A stretch of 64,000 bases of DNA from Oscarella lobularis (Eukaryota > Porifera > Homoscleromorpha > Homosclerophorida > Oscarellidae): the NCBI RefSeq assembly GCF_947507565.1, contig NC_089191.1, forward strand, positions 1,488,001 through 1,552,000, in the 5' to 3' direction. The number at the start of each line of letters is the position of its first letter. Positions within the stretch are counted from its first letter, which is position 1. This document shows positions 1 through 11,081 of the stretch, piece after piece. The position numbers and the translations under genes were made by a program. A model generated the notes under the pieces. That model was not told the DNA's origin. It did not search any database and was given only the letters and a program-made list of their open reading frames with translations.

Positions 1-280
1 AAAACTGACATTTCAGATTTGCTGTCCTCGTCATTGCGGTCGCTTTTCTCTCCTTTTCGTTTGTCCTCTTAGAGCTTATCGAGCGAGTAGTCGCCAACGT
101 CGAGATCTTCGGCGGCCTCTTCGGTTCTAATCACAAATTTCCTTAGTCAGACGATATGTATTATACATCCGTTATGCCTCGCATACTCTTGCACTCTGTA
201 CGGGCAATTATCAACGTGTTCCCTCATTTCAGCCATTGTTTGGCTTTTTTAACAATGCGGACAGTTCACAATAATCTTAA
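1..280. other. Mostly featureless DNA; possible terminal exon
   Basis: No gene can be supported here. On the minus strand a splice acceptor at 127-128 is followed by a short open stretch (126 to 69) reading as an acidic tail ending LDVGDYSLDKL and a stop. It could be the last exon of an unseen gene, but 19 codons are too few to trust. Confidence 0.15.
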
Positions 281-292
281 CCCTTTCGAAGT
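277..292. repeat. Possible piggyBac end (TTAA plus CCCTTTC)
   Basis: TTAA at 277-280 is followed by CCCTTTCGAAG. PiggyBac elements insert at TTAA and their ends commonly start with CCC. The remnant at 708-1500 runs leftwards towards this point, so this is a candidate for its 3' end. No partner end is visible, because the other side of that remnant is broken. Confidence 0.3.
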
Positions 293-707
293 CAAATTAA
301 TTCATTTCCGGTCACAGGAAATGCGCATGTCACGCGCGACATTCAAAATTGCGAGCCAGCGAGACCTAATAGCACCTAGCAACCTTTGTCAATCTAATTC
401 GTAAGAGTCTAAAGAAGAATGCTATTGAAGATTTTGTTGTCATAGCAACGAAATAAAAGACTTAGGCTTCCTTATAAGTAAGAAATTCTAAGTAGGGCTC
501 ACCGTATATTCGCAGGTCTTCGAAACTGTCTCTTTCTTCTCCAATCGCTGCATTCCGGTAACTTTCTCGCGTATCATAAATTATTTTCTTAGTCAGGCGA
601 ACCGGAAGTCAACTCAAATCAACATTGAGACACCAAAAACGCAAAGAATTATTCGCAAACGCAACCATTCGCAAACGCAACCAAATAAACTGCACGTTCG
701 TCGTCGT

Positions 708-1500
708 TCACAACTTACTCGACGTGTGATATTCGTGGAAACAATTTCGATCTGACGCGATGCAAAGATGCACGTCGCAAGCTGTGCAGCGAGTGTACAC
801 TTCGTGACGGAAATTGGGGAGGGGTGTCACTTTTCGGGCTTTCGCTTTTCGGGATTTCTCGCTGCAGCAGACGCATCGAAGACGCTTCCCCTCGGAAATT
901 GGAAGATGAGAAAGTGAAGTGTCAAGCCTTATGTCCGGACGCTGCCTTTTTCTGCCTCTTCGTTTCTTCCCCGAAAACTTTCCTACGAGTGCAACGCCAA
1001 GTTCCAAACGAAAAGACCGAAAATCCCTTTTAGCTCCTTCTCTTTCTGGATCGAGCCGTTTCTCCACAATGAAAGCATTCAATACCGCTGCTTCGAGCAA
1101 ATAAAATGCAATCCGTCGCCAGGGTTTTCTGCTTTTCCTTCCAATGTTGTAGAGAGCCGTTATTTGGTCGCCCCTGTCAACGCCCCTCATGTTGGCAATA
1201 TAAGGCTCCAGAAGAGAAGGACACTCAACGTTGACAGAATTCCGACCATCTTGCCGTTTCGTTGTAGGAATAGTTCCGTCCTCGAGCCTAGGCACATGGG
1301 CAGTCGACAAAAGAAATACAAAACGCCTGTCGAACCAAACGCATGCCATCATGTGTCGTCGGCAAAGATACCGGTAAAAGCCTCTGCGCACATCTTTCTT
1401 TTTCGGCAACGCTCGAAGTTGCTTTGGAAATTCTTTCCGGTGAGGTCGAACAGTGCCACAGCAGTAGATTTTTTTTGTCCCACATAAGAATCTATCGTGT
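708..1500 (-). pseudogene. piggyBac transposase, C-terminal remnant (copy 1)
   Basis: This is the C-terminal half of a piggyBac transposase (DDE_Tnp_1_7 family), the enzyme that cuts and pastes piggyBac elements at TTAA. The open frame contains CGTVRPHRKEFPK, then NMRGVDRGDQITALY (the end of the catalytic core), and a C-terminal Cys/His cluster RCVCC...CTACDVHLCIASDRNCFHEYH, which is the family's zinc-binding tail. The first two catalytic aspartates and the whole N-terminus are missing. The open frame runs on to 1622, but the part beyond about 1500 is antisense to the neighbouring YqaJ gene and is not transposase. This looks like an old, 5'-truncated copy. Confidence 0.85.
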
Positions 1501-1570
1501 GGCATTCCATGCAAATTGGACGGGTGACAGCGTCCATATCCTACGACGCAGTTCACACCAATAAAGAAAA

Positions 1571-2423
1571 TCCGTCTCGATCTCTGATGAAAAAATATGC
1601 TTTTCTGACGAGGAAAAGGCACTTTCGAACGTCCCTGCGCTACAGTGGGGAAGAGAGAACGAGAAAAATGGCCTAAAAGAGTACGTCAGAATGTCCACGC
1701 ACAAAGATCTAGTTGTGTCCCAATGTGGATTATACATTGATGAATCTCGACCGTACATTGCCGCCACACCTGACGGTCTCATATGGTGCTCTTGCTGCGG
1801 TAAAGGAGTGCTTGAAATTAAATGCCCTTACAGCTATCGCGACGTCCCAGTGGAGAAGATGGCATCGGAAGCTTCTACGTTTTTGAATCCCGACGGAAAG
1901 CTAAAACAAAATCACAAATACTACTATCAGGTAAAGCTGAGAAAACGTCCGGTAAAACTTTATAATTGCTTTGCAGGTGCAGCAACAACTCTACGTTACC
2001 CAAAGCCTGTACGCCGATTTCGTCGTATGAACGACTAAGGGCGCCTCTGTCGAAAGACTATATGCAGACGATTCCTGGAAGACAAGGTACGTGCATTTGA
2101 CAATAAAAGAAGCAACGGGAATAATATCTTTCTTCAGATGCATCCCAGAGATAGAAACATTCTGGCGGAATCATGTAATGAAAGAGCTGATGACTCGAGA
2201 GATGAAGAAAGAGGCTGAGGCTCGAAAGGAGAAGCCAGCGACTGTCGCTGCCAAATGCCCGTGCGGAGAAGAAGACAACAACGACATGATTGGATGCGAC
2301 AGCGAATCCTGTCCCTATGAGTGGCTGCACCTGCGATGCACGGGCCTAAAGAGGGTGCCAAAAGGTAAATGGTACTGTAGTCACTGTAAGAAGGAAAAGG
2401 CGAAGCGTTCTAAGCAAAAATAA
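1571..2423 (+). pseudogene. YqaJ nuclease domain - PHD finger protein, 5'-truncated
   Basis: The YqaJ/lambda-exonuclease-like domain is a PD-(D/E)XK fold. It starts with VPALQWGRENEKNG (about 1631-1672), continues with QCGLYIDESRPYIAATPDGL and holds the catalytic-type string VLEIKCPYS. Two small introns fit: 1931-1976 (46 nt) and 2087-2137 (51 nt). Splicing joins YYYQ to VQQQLYVTQSLYADFVV. The next codon is TGA where this family has Trp (DFVVWT), so the gene carries a nonsense mutation. After the second intron comes CIPEIETFWRNHV, then a PHD finger (CPCGEEDNNDMIGC...HLRCTG...WYCSHC) and a basic tail. Metazoan genomes hold many such SWIM-YqaJ-PHD genes of suspected transposon origin. The N-terminal part is absent here, cut near the piggyBac remnant. 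Confidence 0.82.
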
Positions 2424-2690
2424 AGCATACCTATCCGGGCGTAACAGTAGTATACCCAAAAAATCCATAGCTGCCGTTTTGGGCGAGGAACGGCCAATAA
2501 AGCGCCGAACGAGAGCCACGCCCACCCGCGTTTCAACTCTTACGAGCGAAATATCGCTTCCAGAATTCCCTCGAGTGGTACCTATATAGGTAAGGTAGCT
2601 TACGATCGACTATCGAAAGAGCGAAACTGAAGATTCGCGGCAGGAAACGCGTTTGTCTGCCTGCGCGAAGGTACACAAAATGGCGGCGGT
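2424..2690. other. Short intergenic stretch
   Basis: An AATAAA lies just after the PHD gene stop (about 2419). Otherwise I see nothing coding. The kinase gene to the right loses its homology near 2690, so a rearrangement breakpoint may lie here. Confidence 0.3.
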
Positions 2691-4611
2691 CACGTGGTCT
2701 GTGACGTGAATGTAGACTGACGGATTTTGCGGCTTGACGTCAAAATGAATTATCTTTTTGCTGTGTAAATAGACAAGACCCGAACATGTTCCTATAGCCA
2801 CCACCTTCTTGTCGGCGGTCTCAAATGCCTAAAAATTGCCATTTGGCACATTCAAGAAAAACGAGCTAAACACTTACGTATGGATTCTTGCTAAAAAGGA
2901 GACGTCCCAAATCAGTCCCGTTGACTTTTTCCGTGATCAGAATCACTCCTTTCTCGTCTGAGAAGTAGCCGAAGAATCTCACAATGTTAGGATGATTCAG
3001 TTGCCTAAAAGTAGTTGTCAGAACACACTTGTCAATTAATTGCAGCTGTATCTTAAGTTAACGCCATTATTTTTGCTTCTTTTCTGGGAAGTGCCTCAGT
3101 GTCAACCGGAATCACTTTTGCCGCGTACACCCCAAAATCAATGATAGCACTGTAGACTTCGCCGAAGCCACCGCGGCCTAGCATTTCGCAAAGTTCGACA
3201 TTCTCTCTCTACGTACAGAATTTCGACATGACCAAAAGTACGTACTTAGCGTAGTACTGAAAATGTCGCAGGTTCGATGTTCCAGCATGTCTGCTTTCAC
3301 GACTTTACCTTTGTAAAAAATGCTATATGTGGGAAAGTGGATACCTCAGCTCCATCGTACCTTGCGGCTTATCTTCTTCCTGTCTAACTTTCAGCGATAC
3401 TTCAGTGTCAAAACGTTCAAATTTGAATCTCGTATCAGGCTTCGTCAAATCTAGGTGATGTTCACCAAATAGCGCAATTTGAATGTCACAGTAGTTAGAA
3501 CTAACCGACAACGCATTCATTTGCTTCTGCCGTGCACGTAAAAGTCTCTATGTTGGTCAAAAAATAGTGTTTGACTAGTACGTTTCTTAGTACAGTACCT
3601 TCACTTTCCTTCTCTTCTTTCCAAGGATGTATTGATTGTAAAACACGGACTTCATCGTCATCATCATTGTCTTCTCCACCATTTTCATTTTCATGGCAAA
3701 ATTCTGTATTTTGCCAGCAATATGTGTTACAATTTCACGCCAAAAAATTGCTTTGCCCTGCGGCATGGCTACAAAAATGGTGAGAAGCTTTCTTGCGTTC
3801 GCCTTCTTCATCAGTCCCAGTGTAAAAGGTACGCTTTGCTTTGTTGACGGGTCAATAATTTTGTCACCAACAATTTTGTCCTTCTTGTTGATTGATTGGA
3901 AAAGCATGAGATTTATAAAACATGATGAAGATTTATAAAGTATAAAAATAACGATGAAATGGTCAAACCTACGTATCGTCCTTTTTCGTACATTTTCTTA
4001 CTGCGAAAAAATAGTTTGTAACATTCCTTTTTCAGCTCTAACCATGTCGTGCTGTCCTTCAAATGCTTCGTCGGAATCATCATATCTGGTTCTATTTTGG
4101 GGTCGTTTTTTATTATCTCTAAGCAGGGTACCCCCTTGGACGACAATCCGAACTGCCTTGGTAAGATGGACACTTCGACCATCCATTACGCCCATGATAA
4201 TTCGTGATTTTCGTACGAAAAAGTGATTACCGTTGACGTTTCCTGCTCTTTGGCGCTGTCAACCTCAGCTCTTCGACCTTTGGCATGGACGGGTGCTTTC
4301 TTCGTTTTTTCCAGTTCGGAATAGTATTTGCTCAAGCTTTCGAGCTCCTCTTCCGTTCGATCTGGAAGTGTAAAGCGAAGTAGAATGGTAATGAGGCAAA
4401 AAATGTCACCCACGCTTGCTTTCGTCGTCGCTGACAGTTGGCGACTCCCATTCTTCTCGACACAAACGCTTGAAAGCTTTTCCTCTTTGCCCATCTTCTT
4501 TCGGTTCATCTTAGGGAGAAGAAAGTGAAGAAAAGACGAAGCGATGGAGTTGTATGACGTGCGCATGTGCAGGAAAATAAAAGATGGCACTCGTACTTCA
4601 TAACTCCACAA
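2690..4611 (-). pseudogene. Protein kinase gene, multi-exon, truncated inside the catalytic domain
   Basis: Exons on the minus strand encode the N-lobe and part of the C-lobe of a protein kinase. About 3209-3078 gives LGRGGFGEVYSAI (glycine loop) and VYAAKVIPVD (the ATP-anchoring Lys). After an intron, about 3005-2878 gives LNHPNIVRFFGYFSDEKG and a hinge. After a further 49-nt intron, about 2830-2700 gives SGLVYLHSKKIIHFDVKPQN. The catalytic loop is HFD rather than HRD, with Asp, Lys and Asn kept. Homology stops straight after KPQN, so the DFG motif, activation segment and remaining C-lobe are missing. Upstream open stretches (3587-3907, 3913-4182 and 4186-4611) probably encode a non-catalytic N-terminal region that I do not recognise. 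The gene is probably a truncated host kinase or a retained fragment. Confidence 0.7.
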
Positions 4612-4852
4612 TTTGGTGTGTTACAGGGTTTTACTAGGTTTCTCTGGTCGTTGCACGACTAATTCGACGCTACTTCATCCGCGGCAAACGTTACGTTACC
4701 ATATTGAAGTATTTGTCTTTTCGCCACAACATCCGTATAAGGTTTACCAGTGCATTGTCGCAATTCAGCCCTCGCAACAATATTGACGCATTAGCTTGTC
4801 TACTTTGAAGAGATTTCTGCGAAATGAAAGATTGACACGTCGTTTGGGCGCC

Positions 4853-4959
4853 TTAGCCCCATTCAATGAAATAGTTCGAGCCATAAATGTTACAATTATG
4901 CTTAAGCCATTGCATTATTACATCCTCCTGTACGTCACTGGGTAGAGGCAACTCAGAAC
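4853..4959 (-). other. Orphan terminal exon
   Basis: A minus-strand acceptor (TTGGCATTGCAG) precedes an open stretch GSELPLPSDVQEDVIMQWL ending NYFIEWG and a TAA at 4853-4855. It reads like a real last exon, but no upstream partner is visible. It abuts the first visible exon of the plus-strand integrase-like gene. Confidence 0.25.
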
Positions 4960-4976
4960 CTGCAATGCCAATGTAG

Positions 4977-6312
4977 GATACCGACAAATGTGGAGCCTTA
5001 TTAGGCATCAATGTCACGGACGTGTTCCTAATTACTCTCTGTTATCTTTGGCAGCCACGGATCATCTTTTCAACAGAGAAACCGTTCGTCAAGTTTTGGC
5101 TATTGTAGACAAGGACGGTGTTCAGTCACGTCAGATTCACCGATTTCGCCGACGAATTTACCACAGCAAAGTGAGTTTCACCAATATGAACGTGGTCGAG
5201 GTTTTTACAATGTCAATTCATAGGGCCCAAATTTTGTATGGCATGTTGTTGGCTACGATAAGCTGAAACCATTTGGATTTGATATTCACGGTGCCATTGA
5301 CGGGTTAGTGTTAGCTATCAACACGCATGGAAATTTCTACTTTATTTCACAGATTTTCTCGTAAAATACTTTGGCTGCGGGTTTTATCAAGTAATAAAAA
5401 TCCGCGTCAAGTGGCTGATTTGTACATTAAGTGCTGCGAAAAGTACCAACGTAAAAATTCATATTTATATTTTTCGAAACCTTTTAATAATTCTAACGTT
5501 AATACAGTGTGTCCCACACAACTTCGATCGGATCGCGGTACAGAGAACACGGTGCTTGCTACTTTGCAAATGATGCAGCGCCACGATGGAAGAGATGAAT
5601 TTGCGGGCCCTAGAAGTTATCACTACGGAAGATCTGTCTTTAATCAGCGAATAGAAGCATTTTGGTCACTTCTGAAACGATTTTTCACGCAATGGTGGCT
5701 ATTGCGCTTTAAGGTAGGATAATAATGCATAATAATAATAAAAAAAGAGTACGTTATGTGTAATGATGACGTAATTTCTAGGGTATGCAGAGCAGCGGTA
5801 CAATTGATTTCTCAAATAAAATAGAGCGGTACCCATTGCTTCCAACCAGGCTACAGTCGAATGTATGCGTAATTTTAGCGATTCAATGAGACTAATTCTC
5901 ATGAAAACACTTCAAAAAGATTTGGATTCTTTCGCGTCGCGATGGAACAATCACATTATTCGTAGGCAACGAGGACGCACCGTACAGCGACATAGCTCTC
6001 CAAATGACCTCTTTAGGAATACGGTAAATAAATTACGCTGCGACGGATAACGAATTGTAATTCACGTTTGAATGCGTAGGAGCTGAAGATTGCAAAAAAC
6101 AAATTGTACGCGATGTTATTGCCTATGGGAAGATAGTGACAAACAACGCATCGGAAAGACACAATATTCCCGAAGAACTCTTTACAGTTTGCGCTACATA
6201 TTTACGTCATCGCCACTGGACAGTTGATGCCCTGTCGGAGCTGGAGCCCAACGAAGCGTGTCGCTTGGCCGTTGCATTTACACAGTATGTAAAGCGCAAT
6301 AGACAAGTCTAA
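4977..6312 (+). CDS. rva_4-type integrase-core gene (copy 1), multi-exon
   Basis: This belongs to a large metazoan family with a retroviral-integrase-like RNase H fold (rve/rva_4) that behaves as repeated, probably transposon-derived genes. The acceptor at 4976 starts GYRQMW. A basic stretch RFRRRIYHSK follows, then GPNFVWHVVGYDKLKPFGF and IHGAIDG, an intron (5304-5351), FSRKILWLRV, another intron ending in ACAG, LRSDRGTEN (second catalytic Asp region), and SVFNQRIEAFWSLLKR (catalytic Glu region). After a third intron (about 5725-5780) come GTIDFSNKIE, ECMRNFSDSMRL and ASRWNNHIIRRQRG. The last exon ends in TAA at 6310-6312. The usual WHVDGYDK reads WHVVGYDK, so the first acidic residue may be lost. 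A one-frame shift is needed near 5830. The N-terminal helix-turn-helix exon was not found. The gene is largely intact but I cannot call it functional. Confidence 0.7.
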
Positions 6313-6467
6313 ATATACCTTGTGAATGTTTACTTGTTTGTTGCGTACACGTTAACGTAGACTAACGAACTTGGCTGTACATCCAAAAAATAATGTTATG
6401 TTAAGCCCATCGATAAATTCTGGCTTTTGAATCAAAAATCATCTGCTCCTTGCTTAACGTGCAACAT
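6313..6467. other. Intergenic, AT-rich
   Basis: No coding signal. It separates the integrase-like gene from the repeat array. Confidence 0.3.
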
Positions 6468-6790
6468 TGCATAGTCGACGTTGCACGTTGAACGTTGAAC
6501 GTTGCACGTTGCACGTTGAACGTTGAACGTTGAACGTTGCACTTTGCGCGTTGAACGCTGAACGTTGCACTTTGCACTTTGCACGTTGAACGTTGAACGT
6601 TGAACGTTGCACTTTGCGCGTTGAACGTTGAACGTTGCACTTTGCACGTTGCACGTTGAACGTTGAACGTTGAACGTTGCACTTTGCACTTTGCACGTTG
6701 CACTTTGCACGTTGCACGTTGAATGTTGCACGTTGTACGTTGCACGTTGCACGTTGCACATTCAACGTTGCACATTCATCGTTGCACAGT
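6468..6790. repeat. Tandem 7-bp repeat array (ACGTTGC / ACGTTGA)
   Basis: About 320 bp are built from the 7-mers CACGTTG, AACGTTG and CACTTTG in mixed order. Degenerate units continue to about 6860. Because 7 is not a multiple of 3, all frames stay open for long stretches and give artificial ORFs of NVQRST/CNVQRA type, which are not genes. Confidence 0.9.
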
Positions 6791-6860
6791 CAACGTTGTA
6801 CGATGCAGGTTGCACGATAAACATAGCATGCATTAATTATTGTCTTAAGGATGCACGTTG

Positions 6861-7915
6861 AACGCTGCATACTATTTACAAAATGTCTCACGTTGATACT
6901 GCTTTCTCAAGTTATTATAAAACGACGTACTAAAAAATAATTACAAATTCGATGTTGAATTTTTTAAGACGCTATCAAAGTTAGAGTCAAGCGAGCAAAA
7001 AAATAAGGAGTATTTCCCTTTAAAAGAATAGTCTTTCAGTGAAATGCAGTAGTAAAATCAGAAAATACAAGCTAGTTACAACAAATTCAAAATATAACAA
7101 TTGCGGTACTAAACTTGTTTATAAATAACGAAAAAATTAGGGCCTGACTCTTTGTATAGCTTGCTAATAATTACATTCCAATGGCAAATATTAAACACCG
7201 CTCTTCATGCCAGTAAAGATGCACTACTGCAACCGTTAATTTTTTTTAATTAATGGCGTGCGTTAGCTGAGCTGATCTTATACACTGGCACAGCCATTTC
7301 ATACTTTCATCATTCGATAACATTTGTACGATATGTGCTCGAATGTGCTCTAAAGAAACCTGTCTGGCATTGTAAGCATTTTTCTTCAGATTCGCAAAAT
7401 TGAAAAATCACCTAAGGTAATGTTCACCACATAATTGACACATTAGCGCCTTCATCTTGCAAAAGGCGTATATATTTTCCGCACTCAAATAGAGTAAACA
7501 AAATTGAAAAGAAAATTCCGGAAGCACTAAAAAAGAAATTTGGCACTCACACCGTACACGTACTGCAATTATCTAATAACCAACTGAGAGTGGCGAGGTA
7601 GTGTATTGGTCGACTAAAATCGTTAAAAACCAAAGAATAACATTTCATATATAAATATTCCATAATAGAATGACAGCTAAGAGCATAATTAATTAATTGG
7701 TGTGATAAGTATTGAATTTGGCAGCTATAAGAAAATTTATGCTCTACAATTCGCAAACTAAAGATATTTACTCTTACATCTGGCGCATGACTGTACACCT
7801 ACTTCATAAGGCATTATAAATAAATGCAAAAAAAGCGTCACAACCCCGCTTGCGGATGGCAGATAGCTTATCAAATGTGAACCAGTCGTTCATATTTTCT
7901 GAAACACTTTCGTTT
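6861..7915. other. AT-rich spacer between two 7-mer arrays
   Basis: One kilobase without a credible gene on either strand. It is strongly AT-rich and flanked on both sides by the same ACGTTG-type repeat. Confidence 0.4.
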
Positions 7916-7917
7916 CA

Positions 7918-8025
7918 GGACGAACGTTGGACGTTGAACGTTGCACGTTGCACGTTGCAAAGGCATGCAACGTTCCACATTGCAAAGGCAACGTTGCACG
8001 GCCAACGCTGCATGTACGTTCCAAT
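7918..8025. repeat. Second, degenerate ACGTTG 7-mer array
   Basis: It starts GAACGTTGGACGTTGAACG, continues as CACGTTGC units and decays into AACGTTCC variants. It has the same orientation as the array at 6468-6790. It ends where the HECT-type fragment begins. Confidence 0.7.
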
Positions 8026-8035
8026 ATGTGACCCT

Positions 8036-8618
8036 TCAGGGCCACCGTAGGATATGGTGCCAAGGTTCTCCAGACGCTTCGTTCCCCCAACTGATCCTCG
8101 ACAGAAATCGTATCCTGTCTTCTAGTTGCGGGAAAGCATTGACGACTATTTCGTGCAACTGTCTGCGCGAGCTATTGACGGGCACCTCCAGCACCTTTTC
8201 CCCAATCCACTTTCTTGAAGGGCGACTTTGACAGACGGAGTCGGCATGGCGTCGGAATCCGATTCGGCGACGCAGAAAAACACCTTTCTCCACGCCTTTT
8301 CACGACCGCGTCCTTTGCGTTTGCTTGCGAACGAATTCGAATTTTTGCCCTGGCGTGTACGCAAACAGCTTTGCGTGCTGCTGGGCTACATCTGCTGTAC
8401 AACACTCGACACCAAGGCGCTCGCCGAAGCTGCGAAAGAACGCCTTTGCAAAGAAAGAAGGCAAAAATACTTTACATACCTATTGGTGGTGTCGTCGCCG
8501 GCGTAGCAACAGCGGACAGTGCTGACGATCCCGCAGGAGTCCTTTCGACTGACTCACTGCGCAGTGCGGCCGCGGCTTGATCCATAAAAGCAGTAGCTCG
8601 ACGAATCCTGTCCTCCAT
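8036..8618 (-). pseudogene. N-terminal fragment of a HECT-ligase-type gene
   Basis: The start ATG at 8618 gives MEDRIRRATAFMDQAAAAL, then a Ser/Thr/Ala-rich linker, a short intron (about 8450-8480), and a basic segment leading to WRKVFFCVAESDSDAMPTP. After a shift of frame comes VLEVPVNSSRRQLHEIVV and NAFPQLE. This order (basic tract, W-x-FxCLA, aromatic FPxLE block) matches the N-terminus of the large G2/M-type HECT E3-ligase-like family of sponges and other invertebrates. At least one frameshift is present (near 8220), with an in-frame stop in the middle exon. The HECT domain is missing and the gene ends at the repeat array. The family assignment rests on memory of the pattern. Confidence 0.5.
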
Positions 8619-8774
8619 AGGAAAAGCAAAATAGCGACTAGCTGACGAGTTGGGTACGTATGCGCACGTATACCCACTTATATATCAATCAAGGAATAGT
8701 ACACAGCGCCAACGCACTCTACGTAGTCTATTGCATCTCTCAGTAACCACGCGAGACAAGAAAATGCTGAACCT

Positions 8775-10313
8775 CTACAGTAGATAGATGTTCATTCCGA
8801 AGTTGGCGCTGGAACACAGCGGGTGAATAGAACGCGTGAGCTCGTCAACTTCATGAGAAGAAATATCAGGCAACGTCGGTGACACTTCAATCGCTCCCGA
8901 ATTGTCGACCACAGGAACAGGGCCGTCGTAATCGATTCCATAGTCGTCAGAACTTATCTACACGTCTGCTTCTTTATCACGTCAAAGATAAGAAACATTC
9001 ACTTACATGAAAAAGCTCTTGAGCCGGAGCAAACGAAGAATTTGCCAGCTTTTGCATTCCATGCACCCATAGTTGCATTGGTGACTTGCCCACTCACTCC
9101 ACTGATCTTATGATGAATCCAGCCCTTTTTCCAAGTTTCCAAGTGACGATTTATTCGAGGGCCGTAAACAAAATGAAGAGCAGAGAGGTCTCGTTAGCTA
9201 TTTGGATCAAGACAATCACAGCCTTCCATATGGTTAAATAAATCTTTGTAGAATTGAATGACGCCGAAGTGGACATCTCTCCACAACCTTTCAATCCTTT
9301 GGTTGTGAATACTACGACCCACAATCACTGTCCCAATTCCTCTTTGTGGAATACTCAGCATTGCCCATCCAACGTCGTAATTTTCACCACCCTGATCACT
9401 GCAGACACGAGCAGGCAGTCCAAACTCTCTGACCGCTTCGTTGAATAGACGCAAAACCGTCGACGCCTTGTTATTTGTCGCAGGAACTCTTGAGAAACCA
9501 TCGACTCCTCCATGAACGACGAACCTCCACCTAAACCACCCGTATCAGTTCCACTATTGATAGAGACATCTCACTAGCACCTACTTGATTAATTTATTAT
9601 GACCGTCTATGTGCCATAATGCCTGTGGCCCTAAAACGGAATAAGCTCGACGACGATGAGCAGCCCTAATCCACCGGAGGCACACACCTTGTGGATCACA
9701 GCGTGCCATGGACTCGCGGATACGGTGCTGCTGAACTCGATGTCATCCTTTGCGAAAAGCAGGCCGGACATCATTATGTACCCTGCGTCCTGATGCTCCC
9801 TTCTTATGGACGTAATTTCCTGTGTAGATCACTGTTCGACATAGTAGAGTATGAATCTCTAATGCTCAGGCCCGAGGCATGTAGACGTCCTTCGATCGTT
9901 CTTGTCGAAACACCAAGCATATCTGCCATACTGGCTACTGTGAAACCCATGTCAACGAAATAACACAGCTGACCGCGCTTAATGTCAAATTTAGGTAGCC
10001 CTCTCAAGGGATTGCTCTGCTGAACAGCAGAAACAGAAAATGACTCAATGCTGCCTTTCGAAATTTCCAGAGCCTCTTCAATACTCTCACAGGTTTGGTG
10101 TAAACAACGCAGAACGCTTTCTCCTACAACTGGAAGGAGATGAACAATAGAAAGAAAATGAATAATCATCTGCTCGAGGCGTAGCATCACGGAATCCAAA
10201 GTGTCGACAGAGCATGATCTATGTTCAGTAGCTCTACGCAGCACCGGTAGGATCAGTTGAATGTGTTCGTGGAAGCTCCGTTTGAGACGAGAGATTTCTT
10301 CACTCTCAGCCAT
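8775..10313 (-). pseudogene. rva_4-type integrase-core gene (copy 2), frameshifted
   Basis: This is a nearly full-length member of the same family as 4977-6312. From ATG 10313 a helical N-terminus leads to LPKFDIKRGQLCYFVDMGF and the helix-turn-helix MADMLGVSTRTIEGRLHASG. Then come IRREHQDAG, MMSGLL, RIRESMARCDPQGV, LGPQALWHIDGHNKL (first Asp), ARVCSDQGGEN (second Asp) and GRSIHNQRIERLWRDV (Glu). LHFVYGPRINRHL and SPMQLWVHGMQKL follow, then a donor near 9003 and a last exon DDYGIDYDGPVPVV ending at TAG 8775-8777. At least three frameshifts are needed (near 9815, 9750 and 9075), so it is dead although all catalytic residues remain. It shows the full domain plan missing from copy 1. Confidence 0.85.
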
Positions 10314-10365
10314 TGCAATGATTCACTTTATGCGTAACGCACTTTATTCGTAACGCACTTTAATC

Positions 10366-10500
10366 CACTAAAAACCGCATGAGAAACCGCATGAAAAACC
10401 GCATGAAAAACCGCATGAAAAACCGAAATAAAAACCACATGAAAAATCAAAATAAAAACCGCATGACAAATCAAAATAAAAACCGAAGAAAAAACGATAA
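10366..10500. repeat. Tandem repeat (AAAAACCGCATG)
   Basis: Units of about 12 bp, GAAAAACCGCAT, repeat with variants AAAATAAAAACCGC. The minus-strand reading gives an artificial HAVFHAVFHAV ORF. Confidence 0.85.
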
Positions 10501-11081
10501 CCAACTTTAAAATAGGAAACCAAATCAAGAATTGAATACTGCAATTTTGGCGGAAATGACGCGCCATATTATTTCACGTGCCAGCTTCACGGCGTTCGTC
10601 TAAATAAACAATGCGATGGCGTTAAAGACGGCTCGCCGGTGCAACTTATCTGGGACCGCAGGAAAGGACACAAATAGCGGTACTGCATGCACACCGGATA
10701 TCGCTTAGGGCATCTTCAGCGAGAGTTGCCTCAGTCATCGCACCTTATTTAGATCGAGCTCAAATTGTTATGACTGTGTACACAAGAATGCCCATTTGAT
10801 GCTAATGGTACCCAATTCTTTTAGGCAAATGATGGGCGTGCCATACTCCTGTCATCCACGGGGTCCAGGAGCTGGCAGTTTTGTGTACATGACGTGAGGG
10901 CACACGTGTCCTCATGCAGTCTTACCCTCAGGGAGATGCACACTCTGTGCTTGTCACTCGAAGACGTTGGACTGATCGTGTGGAAAAAATTCCCTAAGTT
11001 GTCTGTCATCATGTTATTACAATGAAAAAGGCAAGCTGCATTTAGAACGCTTGATGCCTGAGTGACTACTAAGTGTAGTAG
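10501..11081. other. Intergenic
   Basis: No coding signal found. The small ORF at 10821-11012 has no recognisable features. Confidence 0.35.

Noticed and set aside
6401-6775. Overlapping 100-124 codon ORFs full of NVQRST/CNVQRA
   Set aside because: They are translations of the 7-bp repeat, open in all frames for arithmetic reasons.
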